Source: Silene noctiflora | Taxonomy: Eukaryota > Streptophyta > Magnoliopsida > Caryophyllales > Caryophyllaceae | Length of the DNA stretch: 42,687 bases | Reading direction: 5' to 3' | NCBI GenBank assembly: GCA_009801015.1 | Contig: VHZZ01006256.1 | Location: 5,553-48,239, forward strand | Shown here: piece by piece, positions 1 to 12,200 of the stretch | Numbering within the stretch: position 1 is the first letter of the stretch | How the letters are laid out: the number at the start of each line of letters is the position of its first letter | Position numbers and translations under genes: made by a program | Notes under the pieces: model-generated | Database searches by the model: none | What the model was told of the DNA's origin: nothing | Seen by the model: the letters and a program-made list of their open reading frames with translations, nothing else

Positions 1-385
1 ATGAATAACCCATTCCTCCGACCGCAACTAACCAAACACCCATTATCATCCACCTTTCGTAAGCACCGAAGAACTACCCCCAATTGGTGGGAAAAACGCG
101 TCCCGCTATCGCTTCTTTTTTAACCACCGTAGAGCAACCTTAAGACCTCCCATGTTCTCCGTCACTATGCTCCTCATTTCCGAAAGCAGTACACATCCAC
201 CTCTTATCTATTATTGTTTCCGTCCTTAGTGTTGATCGTCGGTTTTGTATTGTATTTCGTCGTTCATAGGTTGTGGTGAGTTGGTTTCATGGTGGTTGGT
301 CCATGGGTTTCGCGGTAGTGGTTATGGTCTTGTGAATGAAATGGGTCATGGTGGTTGTGACTTGTGAGGTAACATGGTGGTATTA
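1..385. other. Upstream intergenic DNA, nothing recognised
   Basis: No conserved coding segment is visible on either strand. The first 60 bases have short AACCAAACACCC-like strings, which resemble ends of plant MITEs, but no partner end lies inside the window. Only very short open frames occur. Confidence 0.5.
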
Positions 386-649
386 AGAGAATGTATACTA
401 AGAAAAAATAGAGAACACCTATTGTACTCTCCATTTATGATATCTCTTATTGGAGAGGTAGCTCTCCTTTGCTCTTCACCAAGAACACAAAGAGAGTTCC
501 TCTCTAATTTCTTTCATGGAGAGCACACAAAAAGCAATTGGAGAGCTCTTATTGTAGGAGAAAAACACATGTTTTGTGCTCTCCAATTATGAGGACCATT
601 TGGAGAACACATTGGAGAGCACTTGGAGAACCTCTAGTATACATGCTCT
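386..649. mobile_element. MITE-like palindromic element upstream of NUP205
   Basis: The ends form an imperfect inverted repeat of about 15 bases (AGAGAATGTATACTA on the left against the complement of TAGTATACATGCTCT on the right). The 264-bp interior is repetitive, with many GGAGAGC/GGAGAAC words on both strands, so much of it can fold back on itself. It has no coding capacity. Size and structure fit a miniature inverted-repeat transposable element. I could not fix a target-site duplication, so the superfamily is open. It lies about 1.3 kb upstream of the NUP205 start codon. Confidence 0.5.
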
Positions 650-758
650 AAGTTAGCTTTGCTATAGCTAAAGGGGTGAAAGCCCAGATAATGTCTCGGC
701 TGCCCATCAATTTCGTGTAAACTTTGTTTTGATCTCTCAATAAAAGTTATGTTTTATA

Positions 759-823
<65 letters not shown>
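759..823. repeat. (AAT)n microsatellite
   Basis: About 21 uninterrupted AAT/TAA units are read directly. It is AT-only simple sequence upstream of the gene and likely length-polymorphic. Confidence 0.95.
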
Positions 824-824
<1 letters not shown>

Positions 825-825
<1 letters not shown>

Positions 826-1700
826 CTGAACATAATGAAACTGAATTGAATTGAACTGAATTCAATGAGTAGTGAAAATGAACTTATAAATTTGAAGTGA
901 ATTTATACGAATTAAAATTTAAAATCATACAATTTTCATTAAGTTTACTCTTTCACATACAATTTTCATTAAGTTTCCATATCATACCCTTTTTCAAAAT
1001 CTAAACAAACCCTAATTTCCCTAAAATTGAATCTAATTACTCTAATAATTTGAACACTAGATAATAATTCTCCCCTAAAAACATAGAACAATGAAGCAAT
1101 GCACCATAATATACCTATCTTTTTCCTAGATAAATGTTGTTGCGGGGAAGCCAATCAGCCATTGCCATCCTCCCCCTTAATTGATGATTTATTCTGGGAT
1201 GAGACGCGTAATGCTCTAATGAATATAGGTCAGATGACATTATGATAACCCATATTCTACTTTTCTAATGTCTTATTCCACACTGACGAGGACACGAGAG
1301 GATCTGCAAGTTATGTTTAACAATCTAATGACAAGATTATTTATGATTAAAAATGGAACTTTGATTAATTCTAAGGAAACTTCGTCTAATCTATTATCAA
1401 AATCATTATTTATGGGTTCAAACTCAAACCCTAGTTCACATACGTCAAATAGATTTTTGGGCAGTGTGTTCAATTCCAAGCAAGCTAGCATAAATTCCAA
1501 TTCGACGTTGACGAAGTGGTTTGTTGGAGGGAGGTGAAGGAAGGGAGATGAAAAAAAATGTTTAGGGTGAGGAAGATGAAAAAAAATGACAAGGGCAAAA
1601 TTGTAAAAATCGTACGTGAAAGTGTAAAATTCGTATGTGAAAAAGTACAACCCAAAAAATAGGGCTTAGTGGTAGTCTATGGTTAGGTCGAACAAGAACG
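825..1700. other. AT-rich upstream DNA, no gene recognised
   Basis: There is a small local duplication of ACAATTTTCATTAAGTTT near 930 and 961. Short direct repeats (CGTACGTGAAAGTGTAAAAT and a variant) occur near 1610-1645. Open frames on both strands at 1268-1650 are low-complexity and match no family I know. Confidence 0.5.
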
Positions 1701-1938
1701 GGTTTTAGAAAACCCCGGTAGTTCCCTTCGCTTACATTCTCTATTGCGCTGCGACTGTGCGTCTGTGTTACCTTTATTTCGCCTTCTCTTCTACAACTTC
1801 CGTCTACACATTGCACAAAACACCTCTCCTTGGAGTTGGAATTCTTCCTCCAAATTTCCCGCCCTAAGCTTTCGTTAATCCCCTCTTTTCTAGGGTTTCG
1901 GCCATTACCAAACCTCACTTTTCCAGCATACAACAACA
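1701..1938 (+). promoter_or_regulatory. Probable core promoter and 5' UTR of NUP205
   Basis: The stretch before the start codon is pyrimidine-rich (CTTCGCTTACATTCTC, then CCTTCTCTTCTACAACTTCC), as is common for leaders of housekeeping plant genes. There is no convincing TATA box, and the transcription start is not determined. The assignment rests on position and composition only. Confidence 0.4.
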
Positions 1939-4900
1939 ATGGTGTCTCCCAAACAACTCCTCTCCACAATCGAATCAACACTCCTTAGTTCGGCCCCGCC
2001 ATCACCGTCCGATAGAATTGACCTTATGCATGCCATTCGAACCTCTATGTCCTCTCTTCAGAATCTCCTTTCTTATCCGGTAACCTCTCTCTCTCTTTTT
2101 AATTTTATTATTCACCTTTAATTTGAACTTCCTACTTTATGTTTCTCATATTTTTTTTCTGTAGCCGCCAAGGCCGTCGGACCGAACTGAGGTGCAGACG
2201 AGGGAAGTTCGGCTGTCGGACTCGCATCCTATATCATTGGATGATCAGGACGTTCAGATTGTGAGTTGTATTTTTTTCTTAGATTGTTATGTCAGATTAA
2301 TTTTCACCTAAGCTGTTTTTTTTTTTTGTTTAGTTTTGATACGGATAAGCTGCACTGCCGTGAATTATTAATTATACACTATATTTGGTTGGGGCCTTGA
2401 CCATAGCTTCGTAGGTGCAGATTACGTGACTTCATGTGGTTAGTGAGCATTTACAAAATATTTTAGTGTTTAATTTTGTATGATTGCACCAGATACCTAG
2501 TTAAGCGTTGAATTGTAGTCTTAAAGTTTTATGCCGGTTTTGCATCACCAATAGTGTGTGACTTTATCTGATATGGTTTTGTTAGATAAGGTCAAATGTT
2601 GTAGTTCCAAGAATAAAATTACCTTTGATTGATGTACTCATACACTTATTTACTGAGTTGCTTAGGCGCTTAAACTGAGCGATGATCTCCACCTAAATGA
2701 AATTGACTGCGTCCGGTTGCTGGTCTCTGCTAACCAAGAGGTAAGAATGCTAATCCCGGTATCCTCTGCCGCCCTTTCTGTTTGTGTTGCATTTTCCCAT
2801 CAACATGCTTATCTTATTTTTTTGTAGTCTTTTCAGCCTGAATGTGTCTGTTGTTTCTGTTAGTGTGGCTTGTTGGGAAGGGAACCTCTGGAAATCTTAC
2901 GCCTTGCGGCTGGACTCTGGTACACGGAAAGACGAGATCTTATTACAGCCTTACACACATTATTACGGGTACATTTTTTCTCTTTACTTTTCTAACTTCT
3001 TGCAGTATGTATACTATACTACCCTTCATTTCCTGGTCGTCATCATATCTTTGGTTTGTGCAGGCCGTTGTGCTTGATCAGGGTCTTGAAGGGGATTTGG
3101 TGGCTAATATTCAGAAGTTTTTAGAAGATCTTATAAAATCTGGTCTTAGGCAACGTCTGATTAATTTAATTAAGGTGAGGCTTCTGGTGTTCATAGTGTC
3201 ATGCTAGTAACTCTTCCTTTTGCGTCTGTTCAATAAGCGGCTTATCTCTAGACTTGGTGGGCTCAGTAGGTTGAGTTGAACGTGTCATATATAGGCAAAA
3301 ATCATATGCTATGAGCTAAGACGTTCTTTGGATGGGGTAATGAATATGATCAGCGGGATTGAAAATCAGCTGACACGTTTTCATGCAATATTACCTTCAC
3401 TGCAAATATTGTAGTTATGTACCTCCTGTGCACGGCTGCTGTTCTCTGTGAAAAAAGACATCGCAGTAGCAGTCTTAACGGGCAAATTTTTCTTCATTAA
3501 TTAATTGGATGATCTATAAGCAGTGAATTTGTCTTAATTTGATCTTAACTTATTTTAGTCAGACCTGTGTTTCTTTTCACTATGCAAAAGAGAGGACAAT
3601 GAGAAAATGAACAATGATGTGTTTGCTTGAGCAAATTCTAATTTTTCGGCTGATAGATTAAACATAATTTCATCTTTATTTTTAGGAGCTTAATCGAGAA
3701 GAACCAGCAGGTTTGGGGGGGCCCAATGCAGAGAGTTTTATCATTGATGCTCGTGGTGCTGTTGTGGAGCGTCAAGCAGTCGTGAGCCGAGAAAGACTCA
3801 TTCTTTCTCATTGCCTTGTTTTGTCTGTTCTAGTTGTGCGTACAAGTATGTGACTAAATTCGTGTTACCTTGTCGTTTGTTTAGTGAATGTGCACTCCAG
3901 AGTATGATTTATAGGTCCTGTGTAAGAATGCCTTTGTGACTTTTTTTTTCTTTTTTCTTTCTTTCTTTGTTTTACTGATCTGTTATTTATCTAGTTATTT
4001 ATTTCATTTTACTTTGGTTGAATTTTCGTGACATGTTTGTGTTTCTTGGAGCTCTATCTATCACTTCACTAGCAGATTTCAAATACTGTGCATATACAAT
4101 ACTGCATTGATGTGGCTGTGGTGGTGTTTTTCATAGTTTTATTTTGTTAAGTGACTTGGAGGTACATCTTAACAATGGGTGTCTTTTGTTGGGTTTGGGN
4201 GGGGGGGGGGGGGGGGGATGATGTTTGGACGTGTTTTTTGCTACTTCATATACTTTCAATTTTGTATTAACTTATCTTTTAGCTTACATTACATTCCTTT
4301 TGAGTTTTTTTACTATGTTCCTTGCTCTCAAATACTTCGTAGTTGATTATTTTCACCAATTAGATCTTCTATTTAAGGGCAGATGTAAGTGATAGGAGAA
4401 CAAGGCACTTATTCTCTATGGGTCTACCTCTTTGCCTAGTCCAGATATGATTGTAGTTTTCCATATCTTGACTAATATTATTCTGAACTTTTACTGCTTG
4501 AGAAACAATTCTCAACAGCTAGACTTTATTTTAAGTACTTTCCTTAATCCCTTACATGAAGATCTAGAGCCGGGATAGGAAAGGATTGGGGAGGGAGACT
4601 TTGTCCTGGTTGTCTAATTTTGGCGGAAGTTGAAGATGTAGCTACTGTAGATTGGGAAGTTGAATGTTAGAGTTAGAAAGAGAGAGACAGAGGATGGGAT
4701 GGAGAGATTGGTGAGGGGAGCGAGAGCTGTGAACCTCATTTCTTATTCTCTTATCTGAACTAAACTAGAGTCCTAGTCTTATAAACAATGATTTCCTGTA
4801 GCCAGGGATCTCTTTTTTGAGTAAAACTGAAGCATCGTTGGGTTGTACTTACGTGTGTATTGGAATTTTTGCTAGGTCCCAAAGACATTAAAGATATGTT

Positions 4901-6241
4901 CTCTCTTTTAAAAGATATTGCTGCTGAACTGAATGGCTGCAGTGACGTTTCTAAATATCAGGTTCTTTATATTTTTGCTGTTTCAGTTTGGTTGTGACAT
5001 GTCTCAAATTCTGCTTAACATCATTTCCCCCCTGTTTTCTTTCTTTGTCTATTGTGCTACTTTTTGTTTGATTCTTGTGTCATTTGTGCAGATTTCATTT
5101 GGAATTCTATTTTCTCTTATAATTGCATTTACTTCAGATGCTTTGAGCACTGTTCCAGAGCAAGTCTCTGTTCTTTCTAATGATGTTTCCTTCAGACAAG
5201 AATTCCAGACAATTGTGAGATTCATTGTTCATATCTTTGCCTTTGTATTAGAGATATAGATGGATAATCTTCTTACTCAAACACTTGCTGGGGTTTGCTT
5301 TAGGTAATGGTTTCTGTTAATGATCCAATTGCCGGGGGCTTTGTTGATTGTGTACGACTTGCATGGTCAGTACATTTAATGTTAATACAAGACGGAAATG
5401 CTTCGAGGGATTCTGTCTCTGGTGTTGCTTCACAAGAATTTCAGAGTCTTAGTTCTTGTTTAGAAGCAGTATTCTCCAACAACGTATTTCAGTTTCTTCT
5501 GGAGAAAGTTCTTCGAACTGCTGCTTATCAGGTTCCTTTTTTGTTAAATATGAACTCAAATCCAATATTCATTCATGTTTCTCTATGCTCCATATGGATA
5601 ACTATAATCGTTTCAAATTTGTAGAATGACGATGAAGATATCATATATATGTACAATGCTTACCTTCACAAACTTATCACTATCTTCTTGTCTGAGCCAT
5701 TTGCCAGAGACAAGGTGAGATACCTCTTCCATTTCTACCATTTATTCAGGTTTCATTTCACATTTTCAAAAGTTTCTTACATGCTCTCCTAGAAATAGAA
5801 CTTTGTATCTCTTTTTACACAAGTAGTAGTGGAAATCGATCAATGGACATATCCATGAACAAAAAGACACCAAGTGGTGACACCTGTATACAATAAGAGA
5901 GCTGGATGATTAGGCTCGTAAGCTCTTATCGGTATACTTGTACTCTTTATTTTCAAAGAAAATTTTTTGCATCCTTGACCTTGACGGAAGAATCAAATTC
6001 CTGTCTTTTCCTTTGTATTTTGTGGTTGTGAATAGCACATTTGGTATTAACATGTAATTTATATGCTATAACTTTCACACAGGTCAAAGAGGTGAAGGAG
6101 AAAGTAATGACTATACTGAGCCCATACCGTATGGGGGTTCCTCATGGATTTTCTCAGTTTAACATCAGTTCTGACCATGCTGCTGAAATCAGCAGCCAGC
6201 CGTTCATTTCTTTATTGGAGTTCATTAGTGAAATTTACCAG
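1939..6241 (+). other. NUP205: NUP205 exon map, exons 1-11 (residues 1-458)
   Basis: Coding exons: 1939-2079, 2165-2260, 2666-2740, 2864-2968, 3064-3174, 3686-3845, 4876-4961, 5092-5214, 5304-5531, 5625-5714, 6083-6241. Only the exon 6/7 junction splits a codon (Ser at a|gt). Exon 1 ends ...QNLLSYP and exon 2 resumes PPRPSDRTE. Exon 6 carries ELNREEPAGLGGP and VERQAVVSRERLILSHC, and exon 9 ends FQFLLEKVLRTAAYQ. Introns 2 (405 bp), 5 (511 bp) and 10 (368 bp) hold nothing I recognise. Boundaries come from protein conservation plus GT-AG signals. Confidence 0.9.
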
Positions 6242-9200
6242 GTATGCATACATTTTGGTGTCTTTCTAGAACGTATCTTTAACCAATACAATATTTCCAG
6301 AGTTGTACTGTAGGTAATTGTAGCGTGCCTTTCATAAGGCTAATGAAGATTGCGGTTTTTCATTTAATAGATGTGGGCGGAGGAAGTGGTTTAGATATAC
6401 ATGGCTATCTGCTGCTAGAGGGTAGTTTAATTTCCTTATTCTCTTCATAAAGGAGCCTATATGTTGAATTGCTTGTCATGCTTTATTCCAATTATGTGAT
6501 TAGAATTATGTAATTCAATTTTAAACTGCTCACTCTTGGAACAATCTTATACAAAAAATTGACCCTATAAATCTTATCAGAAGCTAAAAGTCTCTGAAAT
6601 CCTACTCCAAATTCTTACCACCATAAAGAAACCTTCTCTCAAGTGAGTAATTTATTTGATATATATGATATTCTTGTTTTGAGATTCAGTTTGGCAATCA
6701 AATGCAAGTACTTCGAGACCTTTACAATGGTACATAAAATGACTCAAATGAACTTAAAATGCAAAAACTATGCTTAAACAAGATTAAAGTGAAAAAAGCA
6801 GATGATATTCATCCATAACATTGATGTTCTGAAACAAATCATACATACTCATGGAAGTTTGTAGTGATGTAAGTATTAACACTATATGATTTAACTGCAC
6901 CATCATACAGGCATATGGAATTTAATATTTTGTATAATATGTTGTTACTTATTACCTAATTTTTTGAAACTTAAATATTTGAATTGCATTTTTACACATA
7001 TTTTGATTTTTTGAAAGTAGAATTTACCATCCATCATGCATGACAAATGTTTTTACAAAGAGACTACTAGGTGGTTTATATATAAAAGTATAGTTTGGCA
7101 TATGGGAATTTTGATAGCTAATAAAGCCATGGAAACAACGTCGTCTACCGATCTTAAGGTTGAAGGTTCAGTTATTATAACACTTTTACTGCTAGCAAGT
7201 GCAGTCAAATTTGTTTGGGTTTGAAAGCATTATATTAAAGGGATATTCTATGGTGCAACTGTGCAAGTGTGTAACCTTTTTTGATTTTATACATGATGCC
7301 CCTGCCTTTTTGAAATTCAACGAGTATGCTCTATCCTTAGTCTCTATAATGACCTTATTGATAATCTATGTTAGTTTTCTCCATTAGTTGATCCATTAAT
7401 TCACTCAGTAACCAACCAATTACCCATAAACATACCGGTTTACCTATTAACCCAGTCATGTATCCACCCGACAATTTATGTAACTTATTCAATGATCCAT
7501 CAACCCACCATCATCACTTCATACTTTTTGGAGGAAGTGAGAATGATAGTTTGTGGTAAAAGGGAGAGTTTTTTTAGAAAGAGAAAGAGTTAATGAAGAG
7601 TTGAAGAAGGTTACAGTGTAGACAAAGTATGGAGTTCAAGGGCACACCATAGAATTTCATAAAAGTAAGAGTACAACTTAGAAGACCCAAAAACTCCCCC
7701 GTACCCCGTAAAATTTCTCTAAATTATTTTGAAGTTTATTTTCTGGTGGGGCTGGTGAACGGAAATTTCTGTTGTTTCAGTTACGCAACTTCGTAAAGGG
7801 TAGACCCGTGCCGATAATTTTTTTTCCTTTTTAAAAATATGGAGAAAACATTTTGCTTCCAGAATGTTTTTTTTTTTTTTTTTTTTTTTTCCTGTATATC
7901 ATTTGGCGACAACAATTCTTTTCTTCTTAAAATTGGGTTCGTTTGATAGCGGGTGGAGGGCAGTCAAACTTTGTGGAAGCGAATGTGTGTGACTCATTGT
8001 GGAGAAAGTATAAGAAATTTGTCCATATACTATCTTCTTGTGCAAGCTGCTTTTTTTTGTTTTTCCTTCCATCTCTTTTAAAACTGTTGTTTCCTTTTCA
8101 TATTTGCCAGTCAGTTTGACATCTGTTCTTTGTTTTTTCCAGAAAGAACCAGAGCTTCTCTCAGGGAATGATGTTTTGTGGACGTTTGTGAATTTTGCCG
8201 CAGAAGATCATACTAACTTCTATACATTGGTTGCTTTCTTGAAAATGTTAGGGGCCTTGGTATGTAAACTTTACTTGTTTTTTCTTTAATTTTTCGGAAA
8301 GGTGATCTTTATTGTGTTCCCCTGTAATTAATCTGCTGATTTCGTTCAGGCTTCTAATCAAGAGGGTGCGTCAAAAGTTTTTGAGCTGCTTCAGGGAAAA
8401 ACATTCCGTTCTGTTAGCTGGACTACTATGTTTGATTGCCTATCTATATATGCGGACAAATTTAAGCAGTCTCTTCAGAGCTCTGGCTCATTGCTGCCAG
8501 ATTTTCCGGAAGGGGATGCAAAAGCGTTAATTGCATATCTAAGTGTTCTTCGTAAGGTATCTTTCCTCGAGTTTTGATTATTATTTGAATACTCCTTACA
8601 ATTTTAAGTTCCTGGTGCTGCTAATAATTAACTGAGTTCTACCTTACATATTTTGACACATTGTTTGCATACCGTTTCTGGTCAAAGTGATGTCGTTTTA
8701 AAATTGACAAGTACTTGCCTAACCTCTCTTCTTTTCTCTTCTAATTTGTATTGAGGAGATTTTACTATTTCCTGATCTTGTATTGGCCTGTCCAAACATC
8801 GGATTGCAGGTGGTGGAATATGGGAATCCTGTTGAAAAGAAAAACTGGTTCCCTGATATAGAGCCATTATTCAAGCTCCTTAGTTATGAGAATGTCCCTC
8901 CTAGTCTCAAGGTTCGTCTTTTCCCCCTTCTTATTGTGACAAAAGCAAATTTTAACAGATGACTGTTGCCTGTTTAATGCTGACATATTTGTGCAGGGTG
9001 CCTTAAGAGATGCCATAGCAACATTTATCCAAGTTTCTCCCTTGATGAAAGACACAATATGGGGTTATCTTGAGCAGTATGATTTGCCTGTAGTGGTCGG
9101 ACCTGAAGTTGGGAACAATACACAAACTGTTGCCACTCAGGTTTGCATCTTTTGGATGACCTCAAGTTATTAATGTGTAAAGTAGTTTGAATACATAGTT

Positions 9201-12200
9201 GCCTTCAATGTACATAGATATACTTTTTGCTCATGAAACTCTAAGCATTTATGTATTGTAGCAGTTACAGCTATAGTAACCCACCTGATTCCTTCATAGC
9301 TGAAATCTCCAACTTATGTGAAAGAAGGAAAAACCATGTTATATTAGCATAGATGTGTCATAACTGTCATGCACATTAGTGTTCTATGCTCAGTAGAAAG
9401 GACTAAGGTTAAATCTCTATGATTTGCAGGTTTATGATATGCAGTTTGAGCTGAATGAAATAGAGGCTAGGAGAGAATGTTATCCTTCTACAATTTCGTT
9501 CATCAATCTTGTCAACGCTCTTATTGCTGAAGAAAGAGATTTTAGTGATAGAGGCCGTAGGTAAAAAATTATTTTCTTCTCCTTCCATATACCCTCTTAT
9601 ATGGTACATTTTTCAGGCTTATCTTTAAGCTTAATGGTACTCTATGGTGCCTGCAGGTTTGTTGGCATATTCAGATTCATTTATGATCAAGTCTTTGGGC
9701 CTTTTCCTCAAAGAGCTTATGTGGATCCTTGTGAAAAGTGGCAGTTGGTAGTGGCTTGTCTTCATCATTTTCGAATGTAAGTAGTCTCATTCTTGCAGGG
9801 CTTCATTCATATTGATGTGTAGTTCGCACAGGAAGATAAAATTTCATTAGAATCAATGTAAAGCTTCAGAGGACAAGAAGTTCTCTGTTTAAAGCTGCTG
9901 CCTTGGCCCGAAGTGGTTAAAAAATACAAGCCTTTCCCGAATGTGATCCTTACGTTCCTAAAATATTCATGAATCTTTAACTTGAATACATTGGAATAAA
10001 GCCGAAGTTGCACATCTTCAAAGTAACACCATTTGTTTCCTCCCACCTCTACTCAACAAATTTCATTTGGAAGAGACCCACCAAATAATTTGGACACTGA
10101 CATATCTTTTTCTCCATTTACGAACCCCAATTAATCTCTGTCATACATGTGCATACTCACAATGATGAGAAGGATGTTTATCCACACTCACTCTCTTTCC
10201 AACGCATTACATAAACATTAGGATTAGTGCCACACAAGGCTTAAATACCTGCAAATATCACATGAGTATTGACTTGTCAGTTATCACACCAATAGACCAT
10301 AGTCAAACAAAATGCCCGAAATATGCAAATAATGCTCCTTTTGTAGTTTTGTGACTTTAAACAGTGGACATTGACTGTGATAAGATGTCTTCTTGTTTTT
10401 TTTTGGTTTATGTAGTGTTATGGTATCTATTAGAGTGCATTTTCTGGTGATTGATTGGTGCTTTAATGCAGGGTACTAAGCACATATGAGATAACAGAAG
10501 AGGATATTGAAAGTGTTGCTGACAGATCTCAGATTTCAACAGTGCAGCAAGCTGGTCAACTTCAACTGCACCTTCCCGTCGTTGAGCTTATGAAAGTATG
10601 CTAGTTGTATGTCAGATTTGTTTGCATTGATCCTGGCTAAGGCTGGTTTCGCTATTTGAAAATGAGAGGGAATTCTCTTTTGTTATTGAGACTGTGTACC
10701 TATTTGCTTAGTTCTAAGGTTAAGATGTCTGTCCTAGATAGAATAATTGGTCAAAATGCCATGTGGCACTACAACTTAATCAATAAGAAGAAACTTAGTT
10801 CAAAGATAATTTAGGGTTGGCCAACAACGAACATATATAGTTTTATGGTACCATCATTGTGATGTAGTGAAACAATGAAGAATAGAAAAAAATGAAAACA
10901 AGTGAGTAAATGAAATGACAAGGAGAAATAAAGTGTGAAGAAAAGAAAGGAAAAACATAAATATTGAGGAAAACCCTTTGAGCCTCTTGGTCGCACTAAC
11001 ATATGTTTGTCTGCCTTTTTTTAGTTCACTTTTACTCTGTTTGGGTTTGTGAAACATATTAATACTAAATTCGGTGAAGTATTTCTTTATGAAAGAAAGA
11101 TCTCGTAGCCAGCTAAATTTATTTGCTAGTGTTGATGAACGCATAACTATTGCTAAGCGATCACTGTCTGACAAATATAAATGCGATGCCTCATATAAAG
11201 AGTGGAAAAATGCTGGAGATGTCGTAATACATGAGACTTGATAAACCGCTGCATAGAATTGAGCAGCAATAATATGCTTAATTGATTCAGTTGCAAACAA
11301 TTTAAAAGGAGCTTATGAGACAAGAGTAACTTTAATCCAGAAACAGAATAAAATCTCCTTAGCATGATCTTATTAAACATGACAAAGCTAGTATACCTCA
11401 TTGTTCTTAATGGTTATGGGAAAGTGCAAATAGTTCCTAGTGTGCTGACTAATATTGGAGACACTTGTCATGTTGCAAATACGGGGGTGTTTGGTTGGCT
11501 TTATTGGAATGGAATGGATTTGATCCATTCCATTGTTTGGTTGGGGTGATTTGGAATGGAGTTAGATACCTAATAGATTCTAACTCCACCCCAAGCCCTT
11601 GGAATCCCATACCCACACTCCCTCCTTGGATTCAAACTCCATTCCCCCCTCCTACAAACTTATGGTTAACCAAACAACATTAAGCACATATGGATTTAGA
11701 CCCCCATACGCCCATACTATCAAACTCCATTCCATTCCATTCTGTCTTGTTGAACCAAACGGCCCCTTAATATATTACAATATCTAGGAGCATGAATTTG
11801 GGTTTTGACCTTGTCATTATATATGTCCCTATCTAATTAATTGAATGGAATTTAAGTTTTCCACTTTTTCTGTTATGAGCTCCCCTGATGATAATATGTA
11901 AGCTCTTTTTCAGGATTTCATGAGTGGCAAAACCATATTTAGAAACATCATGAGTATACTGTCACCTGGTGTGAGCACTATCATTGCTGAGCGCACTAGC
12001 CAAATCCATGGGAACCTTATGGAGAAAGCTGTGCAGTTATCGCTGGAGATCATATTGCTTGTTTTGGGGAAGGATTTACAGCTTGCTGATTTTTGGCGCC
12101 CACTTTACCAGGTAACTCAGTCTAAAGTCATTATCACTTTGTAGGTAGTTCTGTGATTTTTGCTTTCGTAATAACAGTTTCGGAGTTAATGGCGTAGGAG

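Noticed and set aside
1273-1981. Minus-strand open frames overlapping the NUP205 start
   Set aside because: No recognisable family, biased composition, and antisense to a confident first exon.
4933-5259. Hydrophobic open frame resembling a small membrane protein
   Set aside because: It is read-through of the end of exon 7, intron 7 and exon 8 of NUP205, partly out of the true frame. The hydrophobic part is T-rich intron.
10811-11401. Minus-strand open frames in intron 18
   Set aside because: Phe/Leu-rich translations of A-rich intron DNA without homology that I recognise.
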